From assembly GCF_001984195.1 (NCBI RefSeq), contig NZ_MTQN01000008.1:62001-126000 (forward strand): DNA of 64,000 bases, written 5' to 3'. Source of the DNA: Kribbella sp. ALI-6-A (GTDB lineage Bacteria > Actinomycetota > Actinomycetes > Propionibacteriales > Kribbellaceae). A program made the translations under genes and the position numbers. Of this stretch, positions 7,710-16,393 are shown piece by piece. The notes below the pieces were generated by a model that ran no database searches, was not told where the DNA came from, and saw only the letters and a list, made by a program, of their open reading frames with translations. How positions within the stretch are numbered: the stretch's first letter is position 1; the number at the start of each line of letters is the position of its first letter.

Positions 7710-10622
7710 ATGGAATCCGAAGCTCCGGCCGGCTGGGACTTTTTCGACGCCGTCGACTTCCCGACCGGAATCACCCACGACCCGATGGGTCGCGCGCCGG
7801 TCCGGCACGTCGTCACCGCGGTCGTGGTCGGGCACGAGGGTGCCGCCTGGCTGCCCCGGCTGACCGAGGCGCTGTGGGCGCTCGAGCGCCGGCCCGACCG
7901 ATTGATCGCGATCGACACCGGCTCCACCGACGACACCGCGCAACTGCTGGCCGAGATGCCCGGCGTCGAGCCGGTGGTCGGCCTGTCGGCCCGCACCGGT
8001 TTCGGTACGGCGGTCACCCGCGGCCTGGAAACGGTCGGTTTCGCGCCGATCCCGTCCGCGGCCGGCCCGTACGGCGACGACGGGCACGCCCCGGTGGTCG
8101 AGTGGCTGTGGCTGCTGCACGACGACTGCGCGCCGGCGCCCAAGGCGCTGGAAAAATTGTTGCTTCAGGCCACTTTATCGCCGGACACCGGGATCTGGGG
8201 ACCGAAGCTGCGGTTGTGGCCGCGCGACCGCGAGTTGCTCGAGGTCGGCGTCACCACTTCGCTCGGTGGCCGCCGCGACACCGGCATCGAGGCCGGCGAA
8301 CTCGACCAGGGTCAGCACGACCAGCCGCGCCAGGTGCTGTCGGTCAGCTCGGCCGGCATGCTGGTCCGCCGCGACGTCTGGGAAGCGCTGGGTGGCTTCG
8401 ACCCCAAGCTGCCGATGTTCCGCGACGACCTCGACTTCGGCTGGCGGGCCAGCCGGGCCGGCTTCCGGGTCGGTGTCGCGCCCGACGCGGTCATCTACCA
8501 CGCGCAGGCCGCGGCGACCGGTGAACGCGCACTGGCCGGCACTCGCCGCCACGCGTACCAGCTCGACCGCGCGCACGCCTACTACACCGTGCTGGCCAAC
8601 GCTCCGGCGAAGTTGCTGCCGCTGCTGATCCTGCGGTTCCTGGCCGGGACCGTCGTCCGCTCGGTCTGGTTCCTGATCGGCAAGACGCCGTCCGGCGCGG
8701 TCGACGAGTGGACCGCCCTGCTCGGCACGGTGCTGGCCGGCGGCTGGACCCAGGCTCGCAAGGACCGCCGCAGCCTCGACCGCGTCCCGTACGACGACTT
8801 CAAGGGCCTGTTCTCTCGGTCGGTGCACGCCCTGCGGCACAACCTGGAGGAGACCGGCAGCACGATCTCCGAGCGGCTCCGCGAAGCCTGGGCCGACGAG
8901 CCCGAGGAGCAGCCGCCGACCTCGGCCCGCCGGGCCAAGAGCACGGCCCGCGTCGCGGTTGACCAGCCGCGCTGGCGGCGGCAGCTGATCCGCCGGCCGT
9001 TCCTGGTCGCGTGGGTCGTGCTGGCGATCGGTGCGATCGCGGCCGCGCGAAGCCTGATCGGCGGCGGGGTCCTGCGGTCCGACCTGATGCTTCCGCCCCA
9101 CGACAGCCTGGCCGCGCTCTGGAACGCCGCGGCCGCCGCGCCGGAAGGCGTGACACCGCCGGCCTGGCTCGGCCAGTTCTGGGCGCTGTCGACTGTCAGC
9201 TTCGGCCCGTCCGGCGCGACGAACCTGTTGCTGCTCGGCGGGATCCCGCTGGCCGCGCTCGCCGCGTGGGCGTTGCTGCGGGCTTTCATCGTCGACCGGG
9301 TCGCCCGCGCGTGGGGCGCCTCGGCGTACGGGCTGGCGGTGTTCACCAACGGCGCGATCACGCAGGGCCGGATCGGGACCGTGGTGGCGGCGATCGTGCT
9401 GCCGTTGCTCGGTGCGGCTGTGCACACGGTCGCGCGCCGTCGGCGAGTGGTCATCCAGGGCAGCTGGCGGGCGGCCTGGTTCGCTGGAATCTGCCAGGCG
9501 GTGCTGTTCGCTTTCACCCCGGCGCTCGGTCTCCTGGTCGGCGTCGCGCTGGCCGCCGGAGCCGTGCTCGGACTCGGCTGGCGCAGGCAGGGGCGGCAGC
9601 TGGTGTTCTCGGTGGTGCTCGGCATGCTGCTGGTCCTGCCCTGGACCCTCCAGTTGGTGCTGCACCCCTCACGCCTCGGCCAAGAGGCCGGTGGCCCGCC
9701 GACCGCAGGTGTGGGCCCGGGCGACAGCCTGGCCAACCTGCTCACCGGTACGCCGGCCGGAGCGCCCGCGCCGTGGTGGTTCGCCGTACCGCTGATCCTG
9801 GTGGCTTTGCTGGCGCTGACCCGGGAGACCCGGCAGCGGTACGAGCTGGTCGGCTGGTTCGCCGTACTGGCCGGACTGGCCGGCACGCTGATCGCCAGCC
9901 GGCTCGGGGGCGGCAGTGGTCCGCTGATGTTCCTGATGACGGCCGGCTGGATCATGACCGTCGCCGTCGCCTGGGACTCGGTCGGCAAGTCGGCCGACCT
10001 GATCGTCCAGGGCGTGCTCGGGGTGGTGCTGGTGGCCACGGTGGTGACCGCCGGGTTCTGGGTGGTCCGTGGTGACGACGGGCCGCTGTGGCGTGGTCCG
10101 GCGCAGGACCTCCCGGCGTACCTGGTCTCGTCGCAGGGACCACCGCAGAACGCGTCGATCCTGGTCGTGCGCAAGGAGCCGGGCAGTGCGACCCGGTTCT
10201 CGCTGGTGCGCGAGGGGGGGCCCCGGATGGGCGCGCTGGAAGCGGCTCCGAAGCCCGAGCAGACCAAGCCGATCACGGACGTGCTGTCCGCGCTCGGTGG
10301 TGGCGGCACGGGTGAGGAGGGCCGGCAGCTCGCGGCGCTCGCGATCGACTACGTGTACCTGCCCGCGCCCGTCGACCCGACCTTGATGTCCACGCTCGAC
10401 TCGCTGCCCGGCCTGACCCGGGCCAGCGCCGCCGACAACGACGCCTCCTGGCTGGTCGACCGGACCACGATCGAAGGCAAGACGCCGGTCGAGCCGGAAG
10501 TCCGCGAGCTGTGGCGGGTGCTCGGGATCATCGCCTGGCTGATCGCGCTGGTCTTCTGCCTGCCGAGCGCCCGGCGGACCGTCGCCGTACCGCACGGCAC
10601 TCACGCCCGGAGGGACTCATGA
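7710..10622 (+). CDS. Family 2 glycosyltransferase fused to a large membrane domain
   Basis: A 970-aa protein. Residues about 30-300 are a GT-A family 2 domain: AIDTGSTDDTAQLL, a metal-site WLLHDDCAP (Asp138-Asp139), and FRDDLDFGWR, typical of polyprenyl-linked rhamnosyl/galactofuranosyl-type transferases. From about residue 430 to 790 there are many hydrophobic segments, then an extracytoplasmic stretch and a last helix near residue 935. It probably transfers an NDP-sugar on the inner face and the C-terminal part may flip or polymerise the product; this is inference. The DUF5719 gene starts inside its stop codon (ATGA). The position next to whiB2 suggests a role in envelope assembly. No strong ribosome-binding site precedes ATG 7710; GAGGTG is 12 nt upstream. 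Confidence 0.8.
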   Translation: MESEAPAGWDFFDAVDFPTGITHDPMGRAPVRHVVTAVVVGHEGAAWLPRLTEALWALERRPDRLIAIDTGSTDDTAQLLAEMPGVEPVVGLSARTGFGTAVTRGLETVGFAPIPSAAGPYGDDGHAPVVEWLWLLHDDCAPAPKALEKLLLQATLSPDTGIWGPKLRLWPRDRELLEVGVTTSLGGRRDTGIEAGELDQGQHDQPRQVLSVSSAGMLVRRDVWEALGGFDPKLPMFRDDLDFGWRASRAGFRVGVAPDAVIYHAQAAATGERALAGTRRHAYQLDRAHAYYTVLANAPAKLLPLLILRFLAGTVVRSVWFLIGKTPSGAVDEWTALLGTVLAGGWTQARKDRRSLDRVPYDDFKGLFSRSVHALRHNLEETGSTISERLREAWADEPEEQPPTSARRAKSTARVAVDQPRWRRQLIRRPFLVAWVVLAIGAIAAARSLIGGGVLRSDLMLPPHDSLAALWNAAAAAPEGVTPPAWLGQFWALSTVSFGPSGATNLLLLGGIPLAALAAWALLRAFIVDRVARAWGASAYGLAVFTNGAITQGRIGTVVAAIVLPLLGAAVHTVARRRRVVIQGSWRAAWFAGICQAVLFAFTPALGLLVGVALAAGAVLGLGWRRQGRQLVFSVVLGMLLVLPWTLQLVLHPSRLGQEAGGPPTAGVGPGDSLANLLTGTPAGAPAPWWFAVPLILVALLALTRETRQRYELVGWFAVLAGLAGTLIASRLGGGSGPLMFLMTAGWIMTVAVAWDSVGKSADLIVQGVLGVVLVATVVTAGFWVVRGDDGPLWRGPAQDLPAYLVSSQGPPQNASILVVRKEPGSATRFSLVREGGPRMGALEAAPKPEQTKPITDVLSALGGGGTGEEGRQLAALAIDYVYLPAPVDPTLMSTLDSLPGLTRASAADNDASWLVDRTTIEGKTPVEPEVRELWRVLGIIAWLIALVFCLPSARRTVAVPHGTHARRDS

Positions 10623-12097
10623 CCGGCCTGCTGTCGGATCTGAGGGTCCGGATCGGCGCCTGTGTGCTGGCGTTGGCGCTGGCCGCCGGGATCGGCGTGC
10701 TGACCAATCCCAAACCGGCCGTCACGCGGGCCGAGGGCGTCGAGGAGCCGACCAGGACGGTCGTCAACCGGGCCGCCCTGGCCTGCCCGGTGCCCGGCGC
10801 GGGCGTCAAGACGCAGAGCCTGGTCAGCGCGGTCGCCCCGACTCTTCCCGAGGGGACGCCGACCGCGGCCGGTGACGAGGCGCCGCTCGCGATCGCGCCG
10901 CTCGACAAGACCGCGAACCCGGTCGGCTCGGTGCTCGCCCGCGGCCGGATCGCCTCGACCGCGCCGACCAGCAAGCTCGCGACGCTCGGCATCCAGGGCA
11001 CCGGCCCGTTGGCCGCCGGGACCGTGGCGACCGCGACGTCGACCGCGCCCGAAGGGGTGAACCGCGGCATGGCCAGCGTTCCGTGCGCCGTACCGGGCTC
11101 GGACTTCTGGTTCGTCGGTGCCTCCGGTGCGCCCGGCCGGCGCGACGTCCTGGTGCTGACGAACCTGGACAGCATCAACGCCGAGGTCGACGTCACCCTC
11201 TACGGACCGGCCGGGCAGCTCGACGCCCCGAACGCGCGGGGCGTCGTCGTACCGGCCCGGGGCAGCACCGAGCTCTACCTCGGTCAGCTCGCGGCCGGTC
11301 AGCGCGATCTGGCCCTGCATGTCGAGTCGACCGGTGGCCGGGTCGCGCCCGCGGTCCGCGACAACGCGACCAACGGCAAGATCCCGGCCGGCGTGGACTG
11401 GCTGAACCAGTCGGCCGCCCCGGCGCAGAAGGTGGTCGTGCCCGCGATCGCCCCGGGCGGCGGGGTGCGGATCCTCACCGTCGCGAACCCGACCGACCTG
11501 CAGGCCACGGCGAACATCACGGTGAACGGGCCGAACGGGCCGTTCAAGCCCGCCGGGCTGGCGACGATGCAGATCCCGGCCGGCGCGGTGAAGGTGGTCC
11601 GGCTGGAGAAGGTGCTGAACGGCGACGCGTCCGCGGTCACCATCACCTCCGACCAGCCGGTCACGGCGTCGGCCCGGGTGACCGACTCGACGGTGCGCGA
11701 GTTCGCGTCGATCGGCGCGACCGAGCCGCTGCGCGGACCGGCGTACCTGGTGCTGCCGGCGCACGCGCAGCCGGCCGTGCTGCAGGTGACCGCGCCGGGG
11801 GAGACGGCCGGGGTGAAGTTCGAGCTGCGCGACGCGGCGAACAAGATGGTGCAGGCCCGGTCGGTGGATCTGGTCGGGGGCGCGACGACGCTGATCACGT
11901 TCAAGCCGCAGGCCAGGCCGACGTACCTGATGGTCGAGCAGTTGCGCGGGGACATCGTCGCGGGCGTCACGCTGATGCCGGCCGCGAAGCCGAAGGAGGA
12001 CGACGTACCGCAGGTCGCCGTCTGGCCGCTGACGACCTCGCTGGTCTTCCGCGCTCAGCTCGGTGCCCAGCCCGACGTCGGCGCGGCGCTGAAGTAG
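10619..12097 (+). CDS. DUF5719 family exported protein
   Basis: A 492-aa protein with one N-terminal hydrophobic segment (about residues 10-28, RIGACVLALALAAGIGVL), probably a membrane anchor or uncleaved signal, and a long Ala/Val/Pro-rich exported region of repeated beta-rich modules (for example VVVPARGSTELYLGQL and MQIPAGAVKVVRL), consistent with DUF5719. Function unknown. It is translationally coupled to the GT2 gene by a 4-nt overlap and ends 2 nt before the convergent zincin-like gene. The fixed pairing with the membrane glycosyltransferase suggests that the two act on the same cell-surface product. Confidence 0.72.
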   Translation: MTGLLSDLRVRIGACVLALALAAGIGVLTNPKPAVTRAEGVEEPTRTVVNRAALACPVPGAGVKTQSLVSAVAPTLPEGTPTAAGDEAPLAIAPLDKTANPVGSVLARGRIASTAPTSKLATLGIQGTGPLAAGTVATATSTAPEGVNRGMASVPCAVPGSDFWFVGASGAPGRRDVLVLTNLDSINAEVDVTLYGPAGQLDAPNARGVVVPARGSTELYLGQLAAGQRDLALHVESTGGRVAPAVRDNATNGKIPAGVDWLNQSAAPAQKVVVPAIAPGGGVRILTVANPTDLQATANITVNGPNGPFKPAGLATMQIPAGAVKVVRLEKVLNGDASAVTITSDQPVTASARVTDSTVREFASIGATEPLRGPAYLVLPAHAQPAVLQVTAPGETAGVKFELRDAANKMVQARSVDLVGGATTLITFKPQARPTYLMVEQLRGDIVAGVTLMPAAKPKEDDVPQVAVWPLTTSLVFRAQLGAQPDVGAALK

Positions 12098-12098
12098 G

Positions 12099-12545
12099 TC
12101 AGTCCTCGTCGGTTTCGAAGTCCGGATCGATCTGCTCCGGCGACAGCGCCAGGACGTCGGCCAGCTCGAGCACCAGCGCGGAGCGGACCAGCCAGGCCAG
12201 TCCCGCGCCGGAGCGCTCGGCCCGCAGCTCGATCGGGCGGCGGAACACGACGATCCGGTACGGCTCGTGCGAGGTGCCGCCGGTGGAGTGGGTGAGCGGG
12301 ATCTCGCCCGCGTGGGCGTCCAGGTTCGGTACGTCCTCGATCGCGAACTCGACCCGGGCCACCACCTGCGGCAGCCGTTTCTCCAGTCTGGTCACCTCGA
12401 TCGCGACCACCTCGTCGAACTGCGCGGCGGCCGACCGCTGCAGCGGCAGTCCACGCGGCGCGAAGCTGCTCGGCCGGCTGATCGGCCCGAGCATGCCCCG
12501 GCCGTGCCGGTCGATGTGCCTGCGATGACGGCGAGCCTCGGTCAC
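12099..12545 (-). CDS. Zincin-like metallopeptidase-family protein lacking the HExxH site
   Basis: A 148-aa protein of the short metallopeptidase family often annotated beside DUF3499. The fold markers remain: FDEVVAIEVTRLEKRLPQVV at residues 43-62, a FAIEDVP strand and a YRIVVFRRPIE segment. Where active members have HExxH, this one reads LELAD (about residues 126-130): both His positions are replaced and only the Glu is kept, so metal binding and proteolysis are unlikely. GTG 12545 is preceded by TAGGCT six bases upstream and no Shine-Dalgarno, so the transcript is probably leaderless. It is divergent from DUF3499 across only 31 nt. Confidence 0.72.
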   Translation of the reverse strand: MTEARRHRRHIDRHGRGMLGPISRPSSFAPRGLPLQRSAAAQFDEVVAIEVTRLEKRLPQVVARVEFAIEDVPNLDAHAGEIPLTHSTGGTSHEPYRIVVFRRPIELRAERSGAGLAWLVRSALVLELADVLALSPEQIDPDFETDED

Positions 12546-12551
12546 GCGCTC

Positions 12552-12571
12552 AGCCTAGTGGGGGTAACGTC
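12552..12571. promoter_or_regulatory. Back-to-back leaderless -10 elements in a 31-nt divergent gap
   Basis: On the plus strand TAACGT (12566-12571) is followed after five nucleotides by the DUF3499 GTG at 12577. On the minus strand TAGGCT (12557 down to 12552) is followed after six nucleotides by the GTG of the zincin-like gene at 12545. Both fit TANNNT and place the transcription start at the start codon. The two promoters must overlap, with each -35 region reaching towards or into the other gene. Confidence 0.5.
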
Positions 12572-12576
12572 TGGTC

Positions 12577-12996
12577 GTGAGCATCGCCAGGATCTGTTCG
12601 CGCGCCGCCTGTCATCGGCCGGCGGTGTCGACGCTCACGTACGTGTACGCCGACTCCACCTGCGTGCTGGGCCCGCTGGCCACCTACGCCGAGCCGCACT
12701 GCTACGACCTGTGCGCCGACCACGCCGACCGGCTGACCGCGCCGAACGGCTGGGAAGTGATCCGGCTCGCTCCGGACCCGGCCGCCGCCGGCCCGTCGTC
12801 CGACGACCTGGAAGCGCTGGCGAACGCCGTACGGGAGGCCGCGCGGCCGTTGCCGCCGCGGGAGACCGGCCGGCCTGGGTCGACGACGCCCGGCGCACCG
12901 GTCGAGGTCGCCCGCCGTGGTCACCTCCGCATGCTCCAGGACCCGAGCAACACCCAGACCCCCCGCACCACCGAAGGCGGAAGCGGTACCTCGTAG
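12577..12996 (+). CDS. DUF3499 family protein with cysteine pairs
   Basis: A 139-aa protein; the first 70 residues match DUF3499, with ICSRAACHRPAVSTLTYVYA and then HCYDLCADHADRLTAP. The pattern Cys-x4-Cys followed by Cys-x3-Cys with nearby His residues suggests a small zinc-binding domain. The C-terminal half is Pro/Arg-rich and probably disordered. No function is known. It keeps the actinobacterial position between whiB2 and manB. Start GTG 12577; leaderless transcription is likely. Confidence 0.8.
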   Translation: MSIARICSRAACHRPAVSTLTYVYADSTCVLGPLATYAEPHCYDLCADHADRLTAPNGWEVIRLAPDPAAAGPSSDDLEALANAVREAARPLPPRETGRPGSTTPGAPVEVARRGHLRMLQDPSNTQTPRTTEGGSGTS

Positions 12997-13040
12997 CGTC
13001 CGAAGACCCCGAGGTCATAGCGCACGGTTCTTCGGACGCT
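12995..13040. other. 11-bp inverted repeat spanning the DUF3499 stop
   Basis: AGCGTCCGAAG (12995-13005) and CTTCGGACGCT (13030-13040) are exact reverse complements around a 24-nt loop. The first arm begins within the TAG stop of DUF3499. It may act as a terminator stem, although there is no T-run, or as part of the control region of the next operon. Confidence 0.45.
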
Positions 13041-13063
13041 GTGACGTGGAAGACCGTGTTCGT

Positions 13064-13088
13064 AACGTGGGATGAGGTTGACCACGTT
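13064..13088. promoter_or_regulatory. Candidate operator upstream of the Gfo/Idh-ThuA pair
   Basis: AACGTGG (13064-13070) and CCACGTT (13082-13088) form a 7-bp inverted repeat with an 11-nt spacer, 27 nt before the start codon. The geometry suits a dimeric DNA-binding regulator. The regulator is not encoded nearby. Confidence 0.4.
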
Positions 13089-13115
13089 GTCAGGTACTGA
13101 CCAGACTGCTGATCT

Positions 13116-14204
13116 GTGAACGATCAAAAACTACGGGTCGGAGTGGTCGGTCTCGGCTTTGCCGGGCGGACCGCACTCGAAGCGTTCTCGGAGCTGCCGG
13201 ACGTCGAGGTGGTGGCGCTGGCCGGGCTGGAGAAGGACACCCTGGCCGAGCTCGGCGAGAAGCACCGGGTACCGCATCTCTACGAGAAGTGGGAGGACCT
13301 CCTGCAGACCGACGGCCTGGACGCCGTCAGCATCGGTACGCCGACGCAGCTGCACGCCCCGATCGCGCTGGCCGCGCTGGAGCAGGGGCTGCACGTGCTC
13401 TGCGAGAAGCCGCTGGCCCGCACGGTCGACGAGGGCACCGCGATGGTCGAGGCGTCGAAGAAGGCCGGCAAGGTGCTCAAGGTCATCTTCAACCACCGCG
13501 AGCGCGGGGACGTCGCCGCGCTGAAGCACCAGATCGACGAGGGCCAGCTCGGCCGGATCTACTACGCCAAGGCGCATTGGATGCGGCGCAACGGCATCCC
13601 GGGTATGGGCGGCTGGTTCACCAACCGCGAGCTGTCCGGCGGTGGCCCGCTGATCGATCTGGGCGTGCACATCCTCGACCTGGCGCTGCACCTGCTGCAG
13701 GAGCCGAAGGTCACCACGGTCAGCGCGAGCACCTTCGCCGAGCTGGGTCCGCGCGGCCGCGGCAGCGCGTCCAGCACGATCCGGCCGACGGTCGACACGC
13801 TCGGCTCGAAGTTCGAGGTGGAGGACCTGGCCACGGCGTACCTGCGGCTCGAGGGCGGCGGCGCACTGCAGCTGGAGACCAGCTGGGCCACCTACCGGGC
13901 GCCCGGCGACAACTTCGGCATCGAGCTGTTCGGCACCGAGGGCGGCGCCAAGATCGAGGTCCAGAATTACACCAACGAGGACACGCTGCGGATCTTCACC
14001 GATGTCGGCGGTGTGCCGGCCGAGGTCCGTCCGGCCACCGGGGCCGGGCTCGGCCACCGTGCGGTGGTCCGCGAGTTCGTCGCCATCGTGCGCTCCGGCG
14101 AGTGGTCGGCGCACAACGGTTCGGAGGCTCTGCTCCGGACCCAGATCATCGACGCCTGCTACGCCTCGGCGAACGCGGGACGAGAGGTAGTGCTTCATGG
14201 TTAA
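13116..14204 (+). CDS. Gfo/Idh/MocA family NAD(P)-dependent sugar oxidoreductase
   Basis: A 362-aa oxidoreductase. The N-terminal Rossmann loop is VGVVGLGFAGRTALEAF, followed by the CEKPLARTVDEG motif whose Lys is catalytic, and the second-half signature GGWFTNRELSGGGPLIDLGVHILDLALHLL with D-x3-H. It probably oxidises or reduces a cyclic sugar or inositol-type substrate. GTG 13116 gives the usual N-terminal spacing but has no obvious ribosome-binding site. Its stop overlaps the start of the ThuA gene by 8 nt, and ThuA/Gfo pairs of this type occur in sugar catabolic clusters. The pair interrupts the otherwise conserved DUF3499-manB order. Confidence 0.85.
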   Translation: MNDQKLRVGVVGLGFAGRTALEAFSELPDVEVVALAGLEKDTLAELGEKHRVPHLYEKWEDLLQTDGLDAVSIGTPTQLHAPIALAALEQGLHVLCEKPLARTVDEGTAMVEASKKAGKVLKVIFNHRERGDVAALKHQIDEGQLGRIYYAKAHWMRRNGIPGMGGWFTNRELSGGGPLIDLGVHILDLALHLLQEPKVTTVSASTFAELGPRGRGSASSTIRPTVDTLGSKFEVEDLATAYLRLEGGGALQLETSWATYRAPGDNFGIELFGTEGGAKIEVQNYTNEDTLRIFTDVGGVPAEVRPATGAGLGHRAVVREFVAIVRSGEWSAHNGSEALLRTQIIDACYASANAGREVVLHG

Positions 14205-14934
14205 CGTCACCGTCTGGGGCGAGAACGTCCACGACCAGCGCGACGCGTCGGTGCAGAAGGTCTATCCCGACACGATGCACGAGACAATCGCGGCCGCCCT
14301 GCGCGCCAAGCTCGGCGACGAGGTGAACGTCCGCACCGCGTGGTTGCAGCAGCCCGAACACGGCCTGACCGAGGAGGTCCTGGCCGACACCGACGTGCTC
14401 ACCTGGTGGGGACACGCGGCGCACGAGGACGTCGACGACGCGGTCGTCGAGCGGGTGCACAAGCACGTGCTGTCCGGGATGGGCCTGATCGCGCTGCACT
14501 CGGCGCACTTCTCGAAGATCTTCGTGAAGCTGATGGGCACCACCTGCTCGCTGGACTGGCGCTCCGACAACGACCGCGAGCTGCTCTGGACCGTCGCCGC
14601 CGGGCACCCGATCGCGCAGGGGGTCCCGCACCCGCTGGTGATCGAGCGCGAGGAGATGTACGGCGAGCTGTTCGACATCCCGCAGCCCGACGAGCTGGTG
14701 TTCGTCAGCTCGTTCTCCGGCGGCGAGGTGTTCCGTTCCGGCTGCTGCTACCGCCGGGGCCAGGGCCGGGTGTTCTACTTCCGCCCGGGCGACCAGGAGT
14801 ATCCGACGTACCACCAGCCGGAGATCCAGCAGATCCTCGGCAACGCCGTCCGCTGGGCCGCGCCGACCAGCCCGCGCCAGCTGCCGACGGTGCACCACCG
14901 CAAGACCCCCGGCTGGTTCGAGAACCAGGCCTGA
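14197..14934 (+). CDS. ThuA-like domain protein
   Basis: A 245-aa class I glutamine amidotransferase-like (ThuA) protein without the amidotransferase Cys. TDVLTWWGHAAHEDV, GLIALHSAHFSKIF and YFRPGDQEYPTYHQPEI are typical of the trehalose-utilisation ThuA family, some members of which are thought to act with a Gfo/Idh partner on 3-keto sugars. It is translationally coupled to the Gfo/Idh gene and followed by a GC-rich hairpin. A specific substrate cannot be read from the sequence. Confidence 0.85.
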   Translation: MVNVTVWGENVHDQRDASVQKVYPDTMHETIAAALRAKLGDEVNVRTAWLQQPEHGLTEEVLADTDVLTWWGHAAHEDVDDAVVERVHKHVLSGMGLIALHSAHFSKIFVKLMGTTCSLDWRSDNDRELLWTVAAGHPIAQGVPHPLVIEREEMYGELFDIPQPDELVFVSSFSGGEVFRSGCCYRRGQGRVFYFRPGDQEYPTYHQPEIQQILGNAVRWAAPTSPRQLPTVHHRKTPGWFENQA

Positions 14935-14954
14935 GCCGGGCGCCGTCCACAGCC

Positions 14955-14984
14955 CGGGCGTGCCTGGTGAGCCAGGCACGCCCG
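14955..14984 (+). terminator. GC-rich hairpin terminator after the ThuA gene
   Basis: CGGGCGTGCCTGG (14955-14967) and CCAGGCACGCCCG (14972-14984) form a perfect 13-bp stem with a 4-nt TGAG loop, but no T-run follows. It ends only 8 nt before the predicted manB -10, so it probably also insulates manB from upstream transcription. Confidence 0.7.
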
Positions 14985-14992
14985 CGGCCGGA

Positions 14993-14998
14993 TAGGGT
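14993..14998 (+). promoter_or_regulatory. Probable -10 for leaderless manB transcription
   Basis: TAGGGT ends six nucleotides before ATG 15005, with no ribosome-binding site between. The match to the hexamer in front of the guanylyltransferase gene at 1492 is exact. Confidence 0.45.
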
Positions 14999-15004
14999 CC
15001 ACGC

Positions 15005-16393
15005 ATGGTTGACGTTGCTGCGATCTTCAAGGCGTACGACGTTCGCGGGGTCGTCCCGGACGAGCTGGACGAGTCGGTCGCCCGGGCGGCCGGCGCCGCG
15101 TTCGTCGAGGTGCTCGACGTGCTCGCCGGTCCCGGGGCGGTGGTGATCGGCTACGACATGCGTCCGTCCAGCCCCGCGCTGGCGGCCGCGTTCGCCGAGG
15201 GCGTGGCCGGCACCGGGGTCGACGTGATCGACATCGGCCTGGCCTCGACCGACATGCTGTACTTCGCCTCCGGCCGGCTGCAGCTGCCCGGCGCGATGTT
15301 CACCGCGAGCCACAACCCGGCGCGCTACAACGGGATCAAGATGTGCCGGGCCGGCGCGTCCCCGGTCGGCGCGGAGTCCGGGCTGCGCGACATCGCGGAC
15401 CTGGTCGCCAAGGCCGTCGCCGAGCCGCCGGTGAGCGTGCCGGCGCCCGGCAAGGTGACCCGCAAGAACCTGCTCACGGCGTACGCCGACCATCTGAACG
15501 ACCTCGTCGACCTGCGTGACATCCGGCCGCTCAAGGTGGTCGTCGACGCCGGCAACGGGATGGGCGGGCACACCGTGCCGGCCGTGTTCGCCACCGGCCC
15601 GGTCGAGATCGTCCCGCTGTACTTCGAGCTGGACGGCGACTTCCCCAACCACGAGGCCAACCCGCTGGACCCGAAGAACCTGGTCGACCTGCAGGCCAAG
15701 GTGGTCGAGGTCGGCGCCGACCTGGGCCTGGCCTTCGACGGCGACGCGGACCGCTGCTTCGTGATCGACGAGCAGGGCGCACCGATCTCGCCGAGCGCGA
15801 TCACCGGCGCCGTCGCCGTCCGTGAGCTGGCCAAGCACCCCGGCTCGGCGGTGATCCACAACCTGATCACCTCTCACGCCGTGCCGGAGCTGATCGCCGA
15901 GCACGGCGGGACGCCGATCCGCTCGCGGGTCGGGCACTCCTACATCAAGCAGCAGATGGCCGAGACCGACGCCGTGTTCGGCGGCGAGCACTCGGCGCAC
16001 TACTACTTCCGCGACTTCTGGCGCGCGGACACCGGCATGCTGGCCGCGCTGCACGTGCTGGCCGCGCTCGGTGAGCAGGACAAGCCGGCCAGCGCGGTGT
16101 TCGCCGAGTACGAGCGGTACAAGGCCTCCGGCGAGATCAACAGCCGGGTCGACGACGCGGCCGCCACGGTCGCCGCGATCGAGGACACCTACGCCGGGCG
16201 GGACGGGACTACCGTTGACCATCTGGACGGTCTGACGGTCGACGCGGGACAGTGGTGGTTCAACGTCCGCGCGTCCAACACCGAGCCGCTGCTGCGGCTG
16301 AACGTCGAGGCCGGGGACGCCGCCACCATGGAGCGTGTCCGGGACGAAGTACTGGCCCTGATCACCGGGAAACCGGTGGAGGAGAAGAACTGA
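15005..16393 (+). CDS. manB: Phosphomannomutase
   Basis: Interconverts mannose-6-phosphate and mannose-1-phosphate (alpha-D-phosphohexomutase superfamily), feeding GDP-mannose. All four family loops are present: TASHNP at residues 100-105 with the phosphoserine Ser102, the metal loop DGDADR near 245, the sugar loop GEHSAHY near 330, and the phosphate loop [12 protein letters not shown] near 420. At 462 aa it has full length. It heads a four-gene operon with a Trm112-like gene, a SIS gene and manA, all joined by overlaps. The mycobacterial equivalent is commonly called manB or pmmA. Confidence 0.93.
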   Translation: MVDVAAIFKAYDVRGVVPDELDESVARAAGAAFVEVLDVLAGPGAVVIGYDMRPSSPALAAAFAEGVAGTGVDVIDIGLASTDMLYFASGRLQLPGAMFTASHNPARYNGIKMCRAGASPVGAESGLRDIADLVAKAVAEPPVSVPAPGKVTRKNLLTAYADHLNDLVDLRDIRPLKVVVDAGNGMGGHTVPAVFATGPVEIVPLYFELDGDFPNHEANPLDPKNLVDLQAKVVEVGADLGLAFDGDADRCFVIDEQGAPISPSAITGAVAVRELAKHPGSAVIHNLITSHAVPELIAEHGGTPIRSRVGHSYIKQQMAETDAVFGGEHSAHYYFRDFWRADTGMLAALHVLAALGEQDKPASAVFAEYERYKASGEINSRVDDAAATVAAIEDTYAGRDGTTVDHLDGLTVDAGQWWFNVRASNTEPLLRLNVEAGDAATMERVRDEVLALITGKPVEEKN

